A stretch of 64,000 nt of DNA, taken from Topomyia yanbarensis. Taxonomy: Eukaryota; Arthropoda; Insecta; Diptera; Culicidae. Below, in pieces: positions 1 to 12,714 of the stretch. Both the position numbers and the translations under genes were made by a program. The notes under the pieces are model-generated. The model did not search any database. It was not told where the DNA came from and saw nothing but the letters and a program-made list of their open reading frames with translations. Each line of letters starts with the position of its first letter. Positions within the stretch are counted from its first letter, which is position 1. The stretch covers positions 364,676,271-364,740,270 of the forward strand of contig NC_080672.1 of NCBI RefSeq assembly GCF_030247195.1, in the 5' to 3' direction.

Positions 1-342
1 CAACACGGATTTATGCCTAATCGATTGACTTCCACGAATCTAGTATCGCACACATTTTTTATTTTTCAATGTTTTCAAGCACGTCAACAGGTCGATTCAA
101 TCTACACCGATTTCACGACCGCATACGATAAAATCAACCATCAAATAACTATAGCAAAACTGAATAGGGTCGAATTCAGTGGTTCTTTTCTGAATTGACT
201 TACGTCATATTTGACAGATTGCGAAGCGACAGTTAAAATTGGAAACTACACTACATCTCCTTTCGCAGTTCGCTCTGGAGTTCGCCAGGGCAGTCCTCTA
301 GGACCCTTCATATTTCTGCTCTACCTTAACGATCTAAACTAG
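1..342 (+). pseudogene. Jockey-like LINE reverse transcriptase fragment
   Basis: Reading from base 1 gives a reverse transcriptase core without its N- or C-terminal parts. It opens with QHGFMPNRLTSTNL (RT region before the first catalytic aspartate), then VDSIYTDFTTAYDKINHQ (the block normally reading DFxxAFDxxxH), then VRQGSPLGPFIFLLYLNDL (the PQGSxLGPLLF block). A TGA at 196-198 and a TAG at 340-342 interrupt it, and the catalytic YADD block is missing. The copy is therefore dead and cut off before the end of the RT domain; its 5' part may continue left of the window. The family resembles insect Jockey-clade LINEs and is close to the fragment at 26.6-27.7 kb, which has a similar QHGFFPGRS start. 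Confidence 0.85.
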
Positions 343-383
343 AGAACGAGATTATAAGATGTTTAGCTCCAGGAGGCTTTTCA

Positions 384-773
384 TTGCTTCTAAAAGTAAA
401 CAAAATACACAAACATGTTTTGTTGTTGAAAAATAGGAAAAAAAACACAGAAAGTTTCAAATGCACCAATTGTCGCGGAAACAATAAATCGAGTTTCTGG
501 GTTTTTCCTATTCCAAGAAAAAATTATGAATTCTCATACAAAGCAACAAATAAAAAAATTACTTCATCCGTAAATCATATTTTAACGTGTTATTCCAAAT
601 AGAAATACAACTTCTGTATCTATACAAGGATCTTCTATCTCCGTCACACCATTCTTCAATGCTTCAGTAGCAGATAACGAGGCTAAAAGAAAGATGACTA
701 ACACGCCTCCAATTTCGTTCTCGCATAATGATTCCTTTGCTTCAATTAAAAAAAAATATTGCAGCAATCAATG
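384..773 (+). pseudogene. LINE ORF1 (Gag-like) remnant
   Basis: The open stretch at 384-602 contains FKCTNCRGNNKSSFWVFPI, which resembles the last CCHC zinc knuckle of Jockey-type ORF1 proteins (CxxCxGNHxAxxxxCP), with the final cysteine replaced. After a TAG at 600-602 the reading continues in another frame at about 606-773 (NTTSVSIQGSSISVTPFF, then Ser/Asn-rich sequence), which suits the low-complexity tail of such proteins. This is a short frameshifted relic. It lies just after an RT fragment in the same strand but in the wrong order (Gag after RT), so the two are separate insertions. The assignment rests on one damaged knuckle. Confidence 0.5.
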
Positions 774-2579
774 TTTCAATTGATGGCTGCAATGCTAAAT
801 TCTACCTCCATGTTTGAAGCTTTTCAAACTTGGTGGGAATTTGCTAAATTATAATGAAATTAAAGTTTGATATTGACTTTAAATAATCATTATTTAATTT
901 TAATGCTCATTCATTTGAAACGCGCAAGCATGAATTTTTCAACTTCTTGGGGGTACATAATGTGCATATAACCTTTGGGACTGAAACCTTTGTTAGGCTA
1001 AATATTAAAATGAAGAGTAACTTCAATTTTGTCATTCATTAAATTGAAGAGTAACTTCAATTTGTCATTAACCGCCGAATCAAACATCGCGTTTTACCCT
1101 CTTTTGACACCAAGCTGAACGAGATTTTTGAGTATTGGAGTTGAAACTGATTTTGGTATCTTTTTTTTATTGCTGAGGCGCATTTGCTTTTTCGATGCAG
1201 AAAACATCAACTAGAGCTAAAAAATACTTTTGTACACCATTTTCCTGTTTAGGACCACGGTGCGGTGCATCACCTGGACATGCGGGTTTTCTTCTCAATT
1301 GACATTTTTTTGTGAATGTTCGTGGAAAATTGAAGAAGTTTTTTTTCATGACAAATACCATTTCAGTGTATTTTGAATACTTGTCGCTATTGATCAAAAT
1401 CATTTAATCAATTATTGTATAGTTTACATTGATGTAGGTTTCTGTTTTTATAGAAATGTGTGGAGTCTCCATTAAGAAGTTATCTAATGCACAAAATTTA
1501 AGTAGATCAACAAACTTGGACCAACTTGGAGCACGTAGTCGAGTGAGATGACATTGAAAATTTCTTCTATGTGGACGATACTGCCAGAGTTGTTAGCAAC
1601 TAGTAGTCCCTGTGGTTTGGATGTTGAAATTTGTGACAGAAGTACATTAGTTGTTCTAAGGGAGGCCTATCATTTTTAAGAAAGTCGTGTATAGGGAGTA
1701 GCGACAGTATCAGGGGCAGGGACGCTGTTCCTCTTAGGACATGTAGGAGTTGTTTTAGAAAGAACCCGAGTTTCAGGCCGCCCCCGTTTCCAGCTTTAGA
1801 TTTCCAGTACAAATCAATGCAATCTCATATGAAATCATGTAGACGACCGTGTATTAGAGCTCCGGTGCGGCTCTGCACCACACCGAGTTGATATAGTTAT
1901 GTTGATGTTGGCTTATATGACGGAACTATATTATGCCACACTGTGTTCCCTCCAAACTATTTATGGTACTCGGTGCAGTGACAAAGGAGGAGGATCCAGT
2001 ATAATTCCAGAAATATTAGGTGGTCTACTTAGGACCGGAAGGCATTCCTTTAACTAAAACCTGGGCCCACAATACTTGGCACTCCATTAGACGACAAGCT
2101 CGATATCAAGATAGCTGTCACCAGAAGCGTTGACATAACTTTTCTCTAGCCTAATACCCCACAGATGCACAGCAAACGTGTTTTGTTTGGTCACGAGGAT
2201 GAACATTACACCAATGTAATTCCAATTCACATTCATTTTTCTTCACCTAGGCTTCGTCGATTTCTTCCGTCCTAGCTAATGACTCTTAGCTAAAGTGTCA
2301 TTACCCGCGATAGAACAATATGGAGGGACCTAAACATTTTCTACATTTTTTGAAATTATTCAGATTCTTCCGTATTTATAAATCAATGATATTCCATGCT
2401 AAAGTAACATTGATTGAAACGGCGTCAAAGGCCTCTCTTAATTTACAAGAACACTTACAAGCATAGAATTTCGGTTGAGTTGAGCGCAAGGTAAACGTTC
2501 GTCCAATAGCCTTTGCAGAAATCAAATTGTGTATCCGAACATTATGCCATTTGCGTCAACTGAATTGTACAGGTGAAAC
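774..2579. other. Unrecognised AT-rich sequence
   Basis: I see no recognisable gene. A short minus-strand reading at 1167-1403 (RRKPACPGDAPHRGPKQE) and another at 1600-1812 (YWKSKAGNGGGLKLGFF) look non-random, but I cannot assign them. The stretch 1540-2340 is less AT-rich than its surroundings and is broken in all frames, as expected for old transposon or retrovirus-like coding DNA. No family call is made. Confidence 0.3.
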
Positions 2580-2870
2580 AGGACTAAACTTCCGGAGACG
2601 GGACAGCTTTTCAATCGGCCGATACGAGTTGTGATCGGAGGCTCTATTTCTTGTTTTGGAATGGCGATGGCCCTTCACTTGCTTTCAATCATGAGGGACA
2701 GTGGCCGAGTCAGTCAGATCTAAGATAACAAGTCGAATTTGATCCGGTCGATTGAAAACTCAACCATCGAAAACGCTGCGATAACGTGAGATGACGCGAT
2801 TCGGCAGGGCTCTTCTGCCGGAGCAGAACACGGATAAACCTTGACGAAATCAATTATCAATTTGAATATT
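2580..2870 (-). pseudogene. LINE reverse transcriptase N-terminal fragment
   Basis: On the minus strand the reading IASSHVIAAFSMVEFSIDRIKFDLLS (about 2722-2799) is followed in another frame by SDHNSYRPIEKLSRLRKF (about 2588-2641). These match two successive blocks of an insect LINE RT, the 'MVEFS...GPDRIKFNLL' block and the 'DHNSYRPI..LSCxRKL' block. The 'NNKAPG' stretch between FS and DRIKF is deleted. The same blocks are better preserved in the plus-strand fragment near 28.7 kb, which supports the reading. It is dead, with frameshift and stop codons. Confidence 0.65.
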
Positions 2871-4765
2871 CTATGGTTTCCTTTGTACCGTTTCGGTTTC
2901 ACAAACGTTAACCCTTCAACGAACCGGTACCAATACGCGCGTTTTTTCTACTTTTATAAAGCACTTCATTTTCTTTGCCAATGTCGCGCACTTGTTGAGG
3001 TGGTCAAGCGTTTCGATTTTTACCAAGTCTCCATACTCAAAAACTTTTTTCGTGTATTTGAGGTAAGTTTGATCGCATATCTTTGTTGTCTTTACGATCT
3101 CATGCTGTGCCGTTGGAGTTGAAGACTTCCAAAATCAATCTAGGTGCGGAATATTCAAAAGGTAGCGGCAACCAACCGAGATTTTTGGAGCTAAGGAGGT
3201 GGAAGGAATGCTTTTACATTATACTCTGGCTTAGCACGTGACAACTTCAGTGTACCGACTCCGAGTGGAGGTTAATTCGATTGAAAGAATAATACTTTTT
3301 GATCCTTTCGTGCATAGGAGTCTTCTCAATCCAAGGAGGAAATATTAATCAATTTTCACAAACTGAACTATTTACCACAAATTTGAAACAATTGATTTTT
3401 GAGATGCTACTTCTGCAATTGCACTATAAAACAGATTGAGACAGAAATAAATAAACATAAAAAAGCATTCACTTCAAAAAAATTATTACTAGAAAAAACT
3501 CTCTCAAAAGACTTTTGAGAGTATCAACAACGTTGAAAGCTTCAAATATCCAGTTCACGATGTCAGAAAACTCGATTAGTTTGGCACGAGGTTGAATCTC
3601 TGGCCAAACTGGAGACACTTGGTTTTTTTTATATGTCTGGAAGCGCTGGGAACTCTTTCTTTGATCTCAAATTTCCAAAAATGGAAACAATTCTTAGCGC
3701 TTTTGGGGAAGCACTTTCTCGACTTTTCAAATTTGGCGATCCATTCAGGGAAACCTTACAATCCAGCTCTAGCGTTCACCTGCTGACATTAAGGGTCTTT
3801 AATACAGCCCATACCCATACTTTAGCAGTTCTTCACATTTGAATCTTTTATTGTAGACCACACCGTCGATCTGAACTTCGCGCGAGGCACGTAAATACGC
3901 TATGTAAAAAATTGGTCAATATTATTTCATTGCATTTGTGGTCGACAAATGCGTCAAATGGCGTCTAGAAGCATTAATTTAATTTCTATACAGATAGTTT
4001 TACCTAGCAGTCACATAATAACTTTCTGATACACACTTCTCTATTTTATTATGTTCAATTGAATCTTTCGACACTGGAAAGTGTTTGTAGAAATTCACTT
4101 AAGTGAAGTTACTTTGTCGTTGTATATTTGTTCTGTAAATTCTCTGGGCTTCCCCAGAAGACCGCATCTTATCGTTGTGGAAACATTTGATGCTTTGAAT
4201 CCGGAATTATTCCGCAACAGGTTCCCGTTGGCCAGTAAGCGATCGTTTCGGGTTCAAGTCGTCATATGATGCCGTTGCGATAAAAATGAAGTTTAGACTA
4301 TTGCAAGGATTTTAATGCCAATTCTGTTAGAATTCTCAGTATTAGGACATACTCTGGAGAATCCTAAGAACCAGAATTACTCATATGGTTTCATTTAGCA
4401 GGGTCAAAAGTGGATGAGTACCTGAATTCAAAACATTTAAAAGCGTTCAAGTTAGTTACAAATTTACATAATTATGTACCTTTCAATTGCCCAGTACTCG
4501 GATCCCGGTGGGCCTGTTGAATGTGTTTTTATTAGACATATAATGGAACATTGACACGGAAATGCTAGGTGATTCAGATGATTCCGGAAGAGAGCAATCC
4601 AGGATTCGAGGCTTTCCATCATTTTGCTTTTATTACATTTTCATCAATTTGTTTCGCCGAGTACCGGATATGGTGGAACTGGATAAAGACGTCCTTCTTA
4701 ACCGTAATCGTTCAGTAAAAGTTCCATCTCGCAAATACTGATACGAAAGACTCAAATTACAATAG
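2871..4765. other. Unrecognised AT-rich sequence
   Basis: Only short open frames occur (for example 2841-3122 and 3592-3842 plus), and none carries a motif I can name. A segment near 3858 (GACCACACCGTCGAT) recurs near 5189, hinting at shared old repeat DNA. Nothing else is supported here. Confidence 0.25.
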
Positions 4766-5110
4766 CTACTGTATTTGACCTGAGCTATACTCTTTGCTTC
4801 TGAGATTTACTCGTCTAGACTCGACAGATCGGCAAGTAGAAAAGTTTCCCTCCGTTCTTCGGACATCTTTAGTATTTCTATGCGAACGAGTGTTTTCACC
4901 CTCGTGATTCTCTACACACTTGATACATCGGGCCTTATTGCTGCTGCAATAGCCCATTTGCTTGTATTTAGTGCAAAACATGATGCGCGGTGTTCAAAAA
5001 AGCCGACGGACCTAATCGAAGAAGACTTCGACTTTCCGGCTGCCACGTTAAACGTCACCCAATATAAATTTGAAAGAAATATACAATTTTGATCCGTCCT
5101 GTGTGATTGC
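4766..5110 (-). pseudogene. Jockey-type LINE ORF1 (Gag) remnant
   Basis: Minus-strand reading begins NCIFLSNLYWVTFNVAAGKS (about 5100-5030), like the region before the zinc knuckles in Jockey ORF1. After a frame change it continues MFCTKYKQMGYC, then ARCIKCVENHEGE (4981-4890), resembling a damaged CxxCxxxGHxxxxC knuckle followed by RCxKC. The N-terminal half and the linker to ORF2 are absent. It is an inactive fragment; the call rests on order and spacing of these blocks. Confidence 0.55.
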
Positions 5111-5454
5111 CATTCGACTCTCACCGGAGAAACGGGTCCTTGAAATAATTAACCCCTTCACACCACACGCATGATCCACTCGATTCGGTGACCACACCGT
5201 CGATTTCAACTATTTGAACGGATATGTAGACGCGGCATAAAAGACTTGTGTGATGCATTTGGGCTGGTAATTCAAATTAAAAATATGCACGGTGATAAGC
5301 CATCCACCAACCAACTAACAGCTCCTTAGAATTCTTCTCAGTATACTTTTTTTTCGACTTACACCCGGAAGTCGCCATCTTAGATGTTAATATGGCGTCG
5401 GACATATATTTCTGACACCTACTCGTCAAGACCATTCCGAAAATACCCAGTCAA

Positions 5455-8400
5455 TCTAGATTCTAGACTGTGAACTCTGGACTCTGCACTCTACACGCTG
5501 TATTCTGGACACCGGGTTCTGGTCTCGATATTCTGTGCTATGGACTCTGGACACTGAACTATGGTCTCGATTCTGGACGCTGGAATCCGAACTCTAGCTA
5601 CAATCTCTGAACCTGGAATCTGCACTCGGGACTCTGGACTTTTGGCTCTCCCCTCGGGACTCTGGGTTCTGGTCTCTGGACTATGGACACTGATCTTTAG
5701 ATTCTAGACTACTCACTTTCATCGCTGGATGATGCACTCTTGGGGTTGGCCTCGAATTTCTGTACTATGCTCTCTGGACTCTGAACCATGGGCTCTGGTA
5801 TCTGGGGTCTTGATTTTTCACTCTGGAATCGGATATTTAGACTCTGGACTCAGAACTTTAGGCTGTGCACTCGGGTCTCTGGGTTCTGCGCTTTGGACTC
5901 TGGACGCTGGGCTCTGGACTCTGGGCTCTAGATTCTGGACTTTTAACTCTGGGTGCTGCACTCTGCACGCTTTGTTCTGGACTTTCGCGCTCGAAATTCG
6001 GTGTTATGGACTTTGGATGCTGGCCTCTGGTCTCTGTGCTCTGAACTCTGGGCACTGAACTCGGGAGACTGGGCTCAGTATTTAGAGTTGAGGACGCTGG
6101 TCACTAAACTCTGAACTCTGGTCTCAGGATTCTCGTCTCTGGACTCTGAGCTCTAGATTCTGGACTTTGAACTCTGGATGCTGCACTCTTCACGCTGTGT
6201 TCTGGACTCTGGACTCTCGCCTCGAGATTCTGTGTAATGGACTCGGGATTGTGGGCTCTTGGTTCTGGGCTCTGGAGTCTGAACTCTTGCCTCAGTATTT
6301 TGGGGTAAGTACTTTGGGCTCTGAATTCTGGTCTCAGAGCTCTGTACTCTGGTTACAGTAATTTGGGTTGAGGTCTCTGGACTCTGGACCCAGGATTGTC
6401 GACTCTATTCTCTGCACTCTGGACTCTGCGTTCTTAACTCTGCGTTCTGAACTCTGGCCTAGAGATTCTGTGCTATGGACTCTGGACAGTAGACTGTGGT
6501 CTCTAAGCTATAGGATCAGGGTCTTGATTCTGGACTTTGGACTCTGAACTGTGGACTCTGGATTCTAAACTGTAGACTATGCACTCGGGACTCTGGATTC
6601 TAAACTGCGGACTTTAGGCTCACTCCTCGGGACTCTGGATTCTGGGTTCTGGACTATGGACACTGAACTTTAGATTCTGGACTCTTCACTCCCATCGCAA
6701 GATGGGATCGCAAGATGATGGAGTCTTGGCGCTGGCCTCGAATTTCTGTACTATGCACCCTGGACTCTGAACCATGGGCTCTGGTATCTTGGGGCTTGAT
6801 TCTTCACTCAGGAATCTGAACTCTAGACTCTGAACTTTAGGCTCTGCGCTCGGGTCTCTGGATTGTGGACTGTGGGCTCTCTCCTCGGGACTCTGGACTT
6901 TGGGCTCTGAACTCGGGACACTGGGCTCATTATTTTGGGTTGAGGACTCTGGTCTCTGGACTCTGAACTCTGGTCTAAAGATTTTCGTCTCAGGACTCTG
7001 AGCTCTAGATTCTGCACTTTGAACTCTGGATGCTGACCTCTGTGTTCTGGGCTCATGGCTCTGGAGTCTGAACTCTGCGCTCTGAACTCTGAATTCTGCA
7101 TTATTAACTCTGGATTCTGAGCTCTCGCCTCGAGTTTCCGTGCTATGGTCTCCGGACTGTAGACTGTGGTCTCTGAGCTATGGGCTCAGGGTCTTGATTC
7201 TGGACTTTGGACTCTGAACTGTGGACTCTAGATTCTAAACTCTATGAACTCTGCAGTCGGTACTCTGGATTCTGGACTCTGAACTCTGGGCTCTCTCCTC
7301 GGGACTCTGGATTCAGGGTTCTGGACTATGGCCACTAAACTTTAGATTCTGGACTCTTCACTCTCATCGCTAGATGATGGACTCTTGACGCTGGCCTCGA
7401 ATTTCTGTACTATGCACTCTGGACTCTGAACCATGTGCTCTGGTATCTGGGGGCTTGATTCTACACTCTGGAATCTGAACTCTAGACACTGGGCTCTGAA
7501 CTTTAGGCTCTACGCTCGGGTTTCTGGATTCTGGACTGTGGGCTCTCTCCTCCGGACTCTGGAGACTCTGATTCTGGTCTCTGGGCTCTGAACTCGGTAC
7601 ACTGGGCTCAGTATTTTGGGTTGAGGACTCTGGTCGCTGGACTCTGAACTCTGGTCTCAGGATTCTCGTCTCCGGACTCTGAGCTCTAGATTCTGCACTT
7701 TGAACTCTGGATGCTGCACTCCTGACGCTGGGTTCTGGACTCTCGCCTCGAGATTCTTTGGGTTCTGGCCTCTAGGTTCTGGGCTCTGTGCTCTGGAGTC
7801 TGAACTCTTGTTTCAGTATTGTGGGTTAAGTACTTCGGGCTATGGATTCTGGTCTCAGAGCTCTGGACTCTGGCCACAATTTTGGTTGAGGGCTCTGGGG
7901 TCTGGACCCAGGATTTTCGACTCTGGACTCTGCGATCTAAACTCTGGCCTCGAGATTCTGTGCTATGGACTCTGGACTGTAGACTGTGGTCTCTAAGCTA
8001 TGGGCTGAGGGTCTCGTTTTATGGACTTTGGACTCTGAACTGTGCACTCGGAACTCTGGATTCTGGACTCCGAATTCTGGGCTCTCTCCTCGGGACTCTG
8101 GGTTTTGGACGCTGGGTTCTGGAATCTAAATTCTGGAAAATCGAATCTGAACTCTGCATTCTGGACTCTGAGCTCTGGACTCAAAACTCTGGTCTCACTA
8201 TTTTGGGTTAGGGGCTCTGGACTTTGGGCTCTGTATTATGTGCTGAGGATTCTGGGCTCAGTATTTTGGGATAAAAACTCTAGACTCTGGTTTTTGCTCT
8301 AGTCTCTGGACTCTAGGTTTTGGACTCTGGGCTCTGGCATCTGTACTCTGAACTCTGGGCACAGAGATCTGGACTCTGCACTCGAAATTCTGGATTCTGG

Positions 8401-9198
8401 ACTCTGAGCTTTATCTTCGGAATTCTGGGTTCTGATCGCTGCGCTATGGATTCTGCATTCTTGACACTGAACTCTGGATTCTGGTCTCAAAATTCGCCTC
8501 TGTATTTTGGGTTAAGGACTCGCGACTCTGGGTTCTGGTCTCTGTCCTCGAGACTGTGGAATCTGGGCTATACAATCTGGAGTCTGAGTTCTTTCCTCGG
8601 GATTCTGGGTTCTGGTCTCTGAGCAAAGGGCTCTGGATTTCGATTCTGAACTTTGGACTCTGAACTGTGGACTCTACACTCTAAACTCTCTCCTCGGGAC
8701 TCTGGCTTCTGGACACTTGGCTATGGAATCTGGAAAATCGAATCTGAACTCTGGATTCTGGACTCTGAGCTCTGGACTCAAAATTCTGGTCTCACTATTT
8801 TGGGTTAGGGGCTCTGGACTTTGGGCTCTGGATTATGTGCTGAGGACTCTGGGCTCAGTATTTTGGGATAAGAACTCTAGCCTCTGGTTTCTTATCTCTG
8901 GGATCTGGACACTAGGTTTTGGACTCTGGGCTTTGGTATCTGAACTCTGAACTTTTGACTCTGCACTCGGAACTCTGGATTGTGGACTCTGAGCTCTGTC
9001 TTCGGAACTCTGGGTGCTGATCGCTGCGATATAGACTCTGCATTCTCGACACTGAACTCTGGATTCTGGACTCTAGACTCGCGACTCTGGATTCTGGTCT
9101 CTCTCCTCGGAATTCTGAACTCTGGGCTATGGAATCTGGAGTTTGGGTTCTCTCCTCGGGATTCTGGGTTCTGGTCTCTGGGTTATGGACCCTGAATA
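5455..9198. repeat. Degenerate heptamer array (CTGGACT-type)
   Basis: About 3.7 kb is built of a variable 7-base unit close to CTGGACT (variants CTGAACT, CTGGGCT, CTGGATT, CTCGAGA). Because 7 is prime to 3, open frames on the plus strand spell the heptapeptide pattern WTLDSGL; these are arithmetic, not genes. Higher-order duplication is visible. A block starting GGCCTCGAATTTCTGTACTA recurs at 5748, 6733 and 7392. A block with GGAAAATCGAATCTGAACTC recurs at 8135 and 8732, 597 bases apart. The interrupting motif CAGTATTTTGGGTTGAGG is scattered throughout. The array begins after a small hairpin-like motif near 5374-5396. Confidence 0.9.
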
Positions 9199-9202
9199 AA
9201 AA

Positions 9203-9396
9203 TACACTGAGAAAAAAATCAGTTTGGCCAAGAAATTTTTTTTTCAAATTACTTTGTTTCCTTGAAAATGCCCAATTTGAATTTTTGACGGTAGGTAGGG
9301 AACATAATTACCTATCTTGGAACAAAATCTCATCCAAATTAAAGGTTTTTTTTGTAAATCTACTTTAAAATTTAAAGATAGATTTTTTTCAGTGTA
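9203..9396. mobile_element. Short inverted-repeat element (MITE), TA-flanked
   Basis: The ends are TACACTGAGAAAAAAATC (9203-9220) and GATTTTTTTCAGTGTA (9381-9396). They are inverted repeats with one extra base, each bounded by TA. There is no coding capacity. It sits at the end of the heptamer array, next to a further CAGCGTA motif near 9421, so part of a second copy may be present. TA target sites suggest mobilisation by a Tc1/mariner-type transposase (inference). Confidence 0.65.
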
Positions 9397-9639
9397 GGAG
9401 TCGACAGTCTCGATTTTTTTCAGCGTACAGTCTCCCGGTAAAATGCGCAGTCTGTCGCCTTTAAACATCTGAACAGCATTACAGGCTTTATTTTTTGGTA
9501 AATGTGAACTTTTCGACTGTGAGGACTGAATATACGAATGGAGTTTTTTCAACTTCACAGTCTATCGTTTTTACGATGTATCGCTTCAACTTCGACGTTT
9601 CGGTGGTTTATTCCATCTTTTTCAAGCCATTTTCAAACA

Positions 9640-9831
9640 AAAACGAAACGGCCTCTATTCCAACGCGAAATGATTTTCTGGGTACCAGGCCACCCAGCAA
9701 TCGGTGGCAACGAAGTGACCAACGAATTAGCCAGGGTTTTGTTGGACCAGAACCCTTTTCTAGGCATATCTGTGCCATCAAACCAGGACTTCCAGCTTGG
9801 GCAAGAGACCACCTGGCTTTGTAACAGGTAG
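9640..9831 (+). pseudogene. LINE RNase H domain fragment
   Basis: The reading IFWVPGHPAIGGNEVTNELA followed by RVLLDQNPFLGISVPS matches the C-terminal RNase H motif of I/R1-group LINEs (WVPGHxGIxGNExADxLA, then GPEPxxGI). The conserved Asp of NEVAD is replaced by Thr-Asn. Only this last RNase H block is recognisable; the preceding RT is missing, and the frame closes at 9831. It is a short dead fragment. Confidence 0.7.
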
Positions 9832-12714
9832 AGCAAATAGGGACAGCCACAACAGATAACCTGAATATGGTCGCAGTGAAAAAGTTTCCCCTAACAAAAA
9901 AAGTTCAATTTGTTTAAAAGTTCTGATTTGGCAATGTATTTGCAGTTGTGGACAGAAACCTAAGGTTTTCATCACTGGAGTGACTATTCACTCTGACGAA
10001 ACGATTACTCGAATCTAATTTCAAACTTTTTAGTTTGGAGAAAGGTTCCGATATACCGCAAATCTCATCATTGTCCGAATGAATTTGTCGGTTCCGAATG
10101 CTTGGAAGTGACATAAAAAATTTAGCACCAGAAAATCCAATCCCATTGATCCGCCTAACATGCGTAAGAAATCCAATTTTCTCACCGACAAGCTGATCCA
10201 CAACCAGAAAAAGGCGTTCACTCGCTCCACATTCGGCTCAATTTGGAATCATTAGTGACTAGCATCTTTCCCTTCGCGTTCAAATTCGTGTAACAAATGA
10301 TGTTCTCAGTTCTCCGTGTGGCCAAAACGAAAAAATAAGAACCGATCGACATCCCAAGCCTTCAAGAATTTAACGCTTTCAGCACCCAGCATGGGCATCG
10401 CGCGCTCAGACAGACATTCAGGCACATCTCCCTAAACTCATTAGCCGCCGCTTCTTGCGGTCGTCGGTGCTGATCATGGACCCGCAATTGCCCGAAAGTC
10501 GATCATTAGTTTGGGGTTGGGGCTTCAGGCCTCGCTCTCGAAGATCGCGGTTCAATGCGGCATAAGCCAATTGATTGAACCGTTGCCGTTTCGGATAGGT
10601 TGCCGAATGAGGCCTCATGATTAATTTGAATACCGATCGGTTGACCGACTGCCTAGATAGGTCCTGGGGCGACGCGTGGTGATGATCGCTCCCCATCGGG
10701 AGGCCGGTCCTTAACTGCGTGAAGATCCCCGCGTTGAGGTTGAATGCGTGCGTTCGCCCGGCGCGAAGATCTATTAGAAGAAAAATGAGCCATTTGACAG
10801 TGTTGGGATTGATTTTTTCGCTCCTATGAATCGTGGTCCGGTCCGGTGATCGAGGAAGTCTAATAGAGACGGACACTAATGATGATTGGTTACGCTTTTG
10901 GAACAATTAATCTTTTAGCGTGCGTGGCTTATTATCTTAAAATGAATAGCCGCACTGATTGGCTTCATTAGAGTTTGGAACGGGGGAAACCTCACAAGCA
11001 AAACAAATGGTTTCAAATTTCACCCGTGAGAATTTGTGCCATATGGAGCCGGTTTTACTTATTTATTCCACCGGTGAATCACTCAGTCACATTCAAAAGT
11101 TACACCGCAACACAGTACCCTAATCATTGCCCAAATATGCTTCCGATGGACCATTCAAATTATTCAGAAGCTCTCATCAGTGTCAGCTAAATTTACCCGC
11201 CTACGGATCACCGTGGCAGGGTTCCAAAAAATTTATAACAAATCACGATCCCCGAATCTGAACCGCCCCGTTTTGGACAACGACAGTGGCAATCAGTCAT
11301 TCATAGTTTTTTTTTCTTTTTCTTTCGGATCGTTTCGTTCGTCATCTCTTCTAGACTCTTGGCATATCTGTCCCGTTGATCATGAGTTGTTACTTCGAGC
11401 TCTTTTAGGCTAACTGAAGCATAGTGGAATCGTAGAGTCCCCTCGTATTTCTTTTCCTCTCGAGAGGACTATCAATTTAATAATTTTATTCCTACACCAA
11501 ATCTGCGTAGCTGCCACGACCACTCGCGCAGCGGCTGTCAGAGGTCATTAGCATAGGAACTGGTCCAACCGTGACCGTCGTGATCGGACTGACGCGCTGG
11601 TATTTTAATGTGGATCAGGTTTGAGGCTGATCTTTTGTTGAATTTGATTTCTGTTGTAAAATATCTCGGAACACCTGATTCTTCTCCGCATTATCAAATC
11701 ACTTTTGACAGGTTGACAGTTGACAAATTAAACGTACCTCGGCTGGTCGCGTTGTTTCATTTTACAACGGAGACTTTGGAAAACTTTCCTAGATCACACT
11801 TTGTGGTGTCCTGATTGGCAAAATGGAACGTTAGCTTCACGACTTTTGAAAACATAAACAACGGCCTGCTGCGATCGAACGTAACTGGAACCTTCTTTCT
11901 CTCTCTCTCTCACCAGAAAGGCTAAGGTGCATCACGTAACGAGGGCCGACCTACCGAATCATTAATCTTCGATAGCCATCAATGCGTTTTGAAGTTTCAT
12001 TTTTCTTCCAATCCCTAGAGCCTGTCAGTCAGTCAGTCAACAACAACGAAAAAAATGAAAACACGCAACAAAATCGTTTAGTCGACACAAATGTTTTCAA
12101 TACCGACGACTGATCGACACTAGATGTAGGTAGGTTGGAGGTCCTACACATAGCCGTGCAGAGAAGCGCACCATCCGAGCAGAACAGTCAAAACAAAACA
12201 ACGCCGGCCAGTCCGGGGCTGCCACCCATCGGCGAGCGCAGTAATTAATGACTGAATTTCAATGTTTATTAATGTCAGGATGGTGGCTTCGTATTTAGCT
12301 AATAGTCTACCATTTGCGAGGGTTAGCCCGAGGCGAGAGGTTAATGATTTCTTTCGGAGTTTTCGAATTGATCGGTTTAGGACGGCGGCGGTGGCGACCA
12401 ACTGCGACGCACCATGGTATACGGCGGCTGATGACAGCGAATTTCTAATAGAGTGAGAGAGGAAACTCACGGCTTACTTTGGGTCGGGAATTTGTCTGCT
12501 TTTGTGTAATCATCAACAATTTGTGCTATGCAAGCACGTAGGTGTCAAACGTTAATGATTTAGTCGAGTCTGGGAACCCACGGTGCGCTAGACAAATTAG
12601 CTTGGCCCTCTTGAGGGAAGAGAATTCATTGTTGGACATAAGCACACCAACAAAAGCATTATAGCCAGTTCGGATTTTTTTCTTTTCTACAGAAAGTTTT
12701 TTGTTTCTATTTTT
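9832..12714. other. Unrecognised unique DNA with a GC-richer island
   Basis: No transposon or protein family is recognised. From about 10380 to 12470 base composition becomes GC-richer and simple repeats vanish, apart from a short CT run near 11900. The longest frame (10418-10906 minus, 162 codons) has no domain I can name and no clear start context, so it is not called a gene. The stretch could be host regulatory or intronic DNA; that is inference from composition only. Confidence 0.3.

Noticed and set aside
1540..2340. Possible retrovirus-like or LTR-element coding remnant on the minus strand
   Set aside because: Broken frames gave no motif that I could match securely, so no family is named.
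5729..9247. Many 60-130 codon frames spelling WTLDSGL-like or Gln/Ser/Glu-Arg-rich repeats
   Set aside because: They are translations of the heptamer array in several frames and both strands at once; no start, splice or domain evidence.
10418..10906. 162-codon minus-strand frame in GC-richer DNA
   Set aside because: No known motif and unremarkable composition; long frames are expected by chance at higher GC content.
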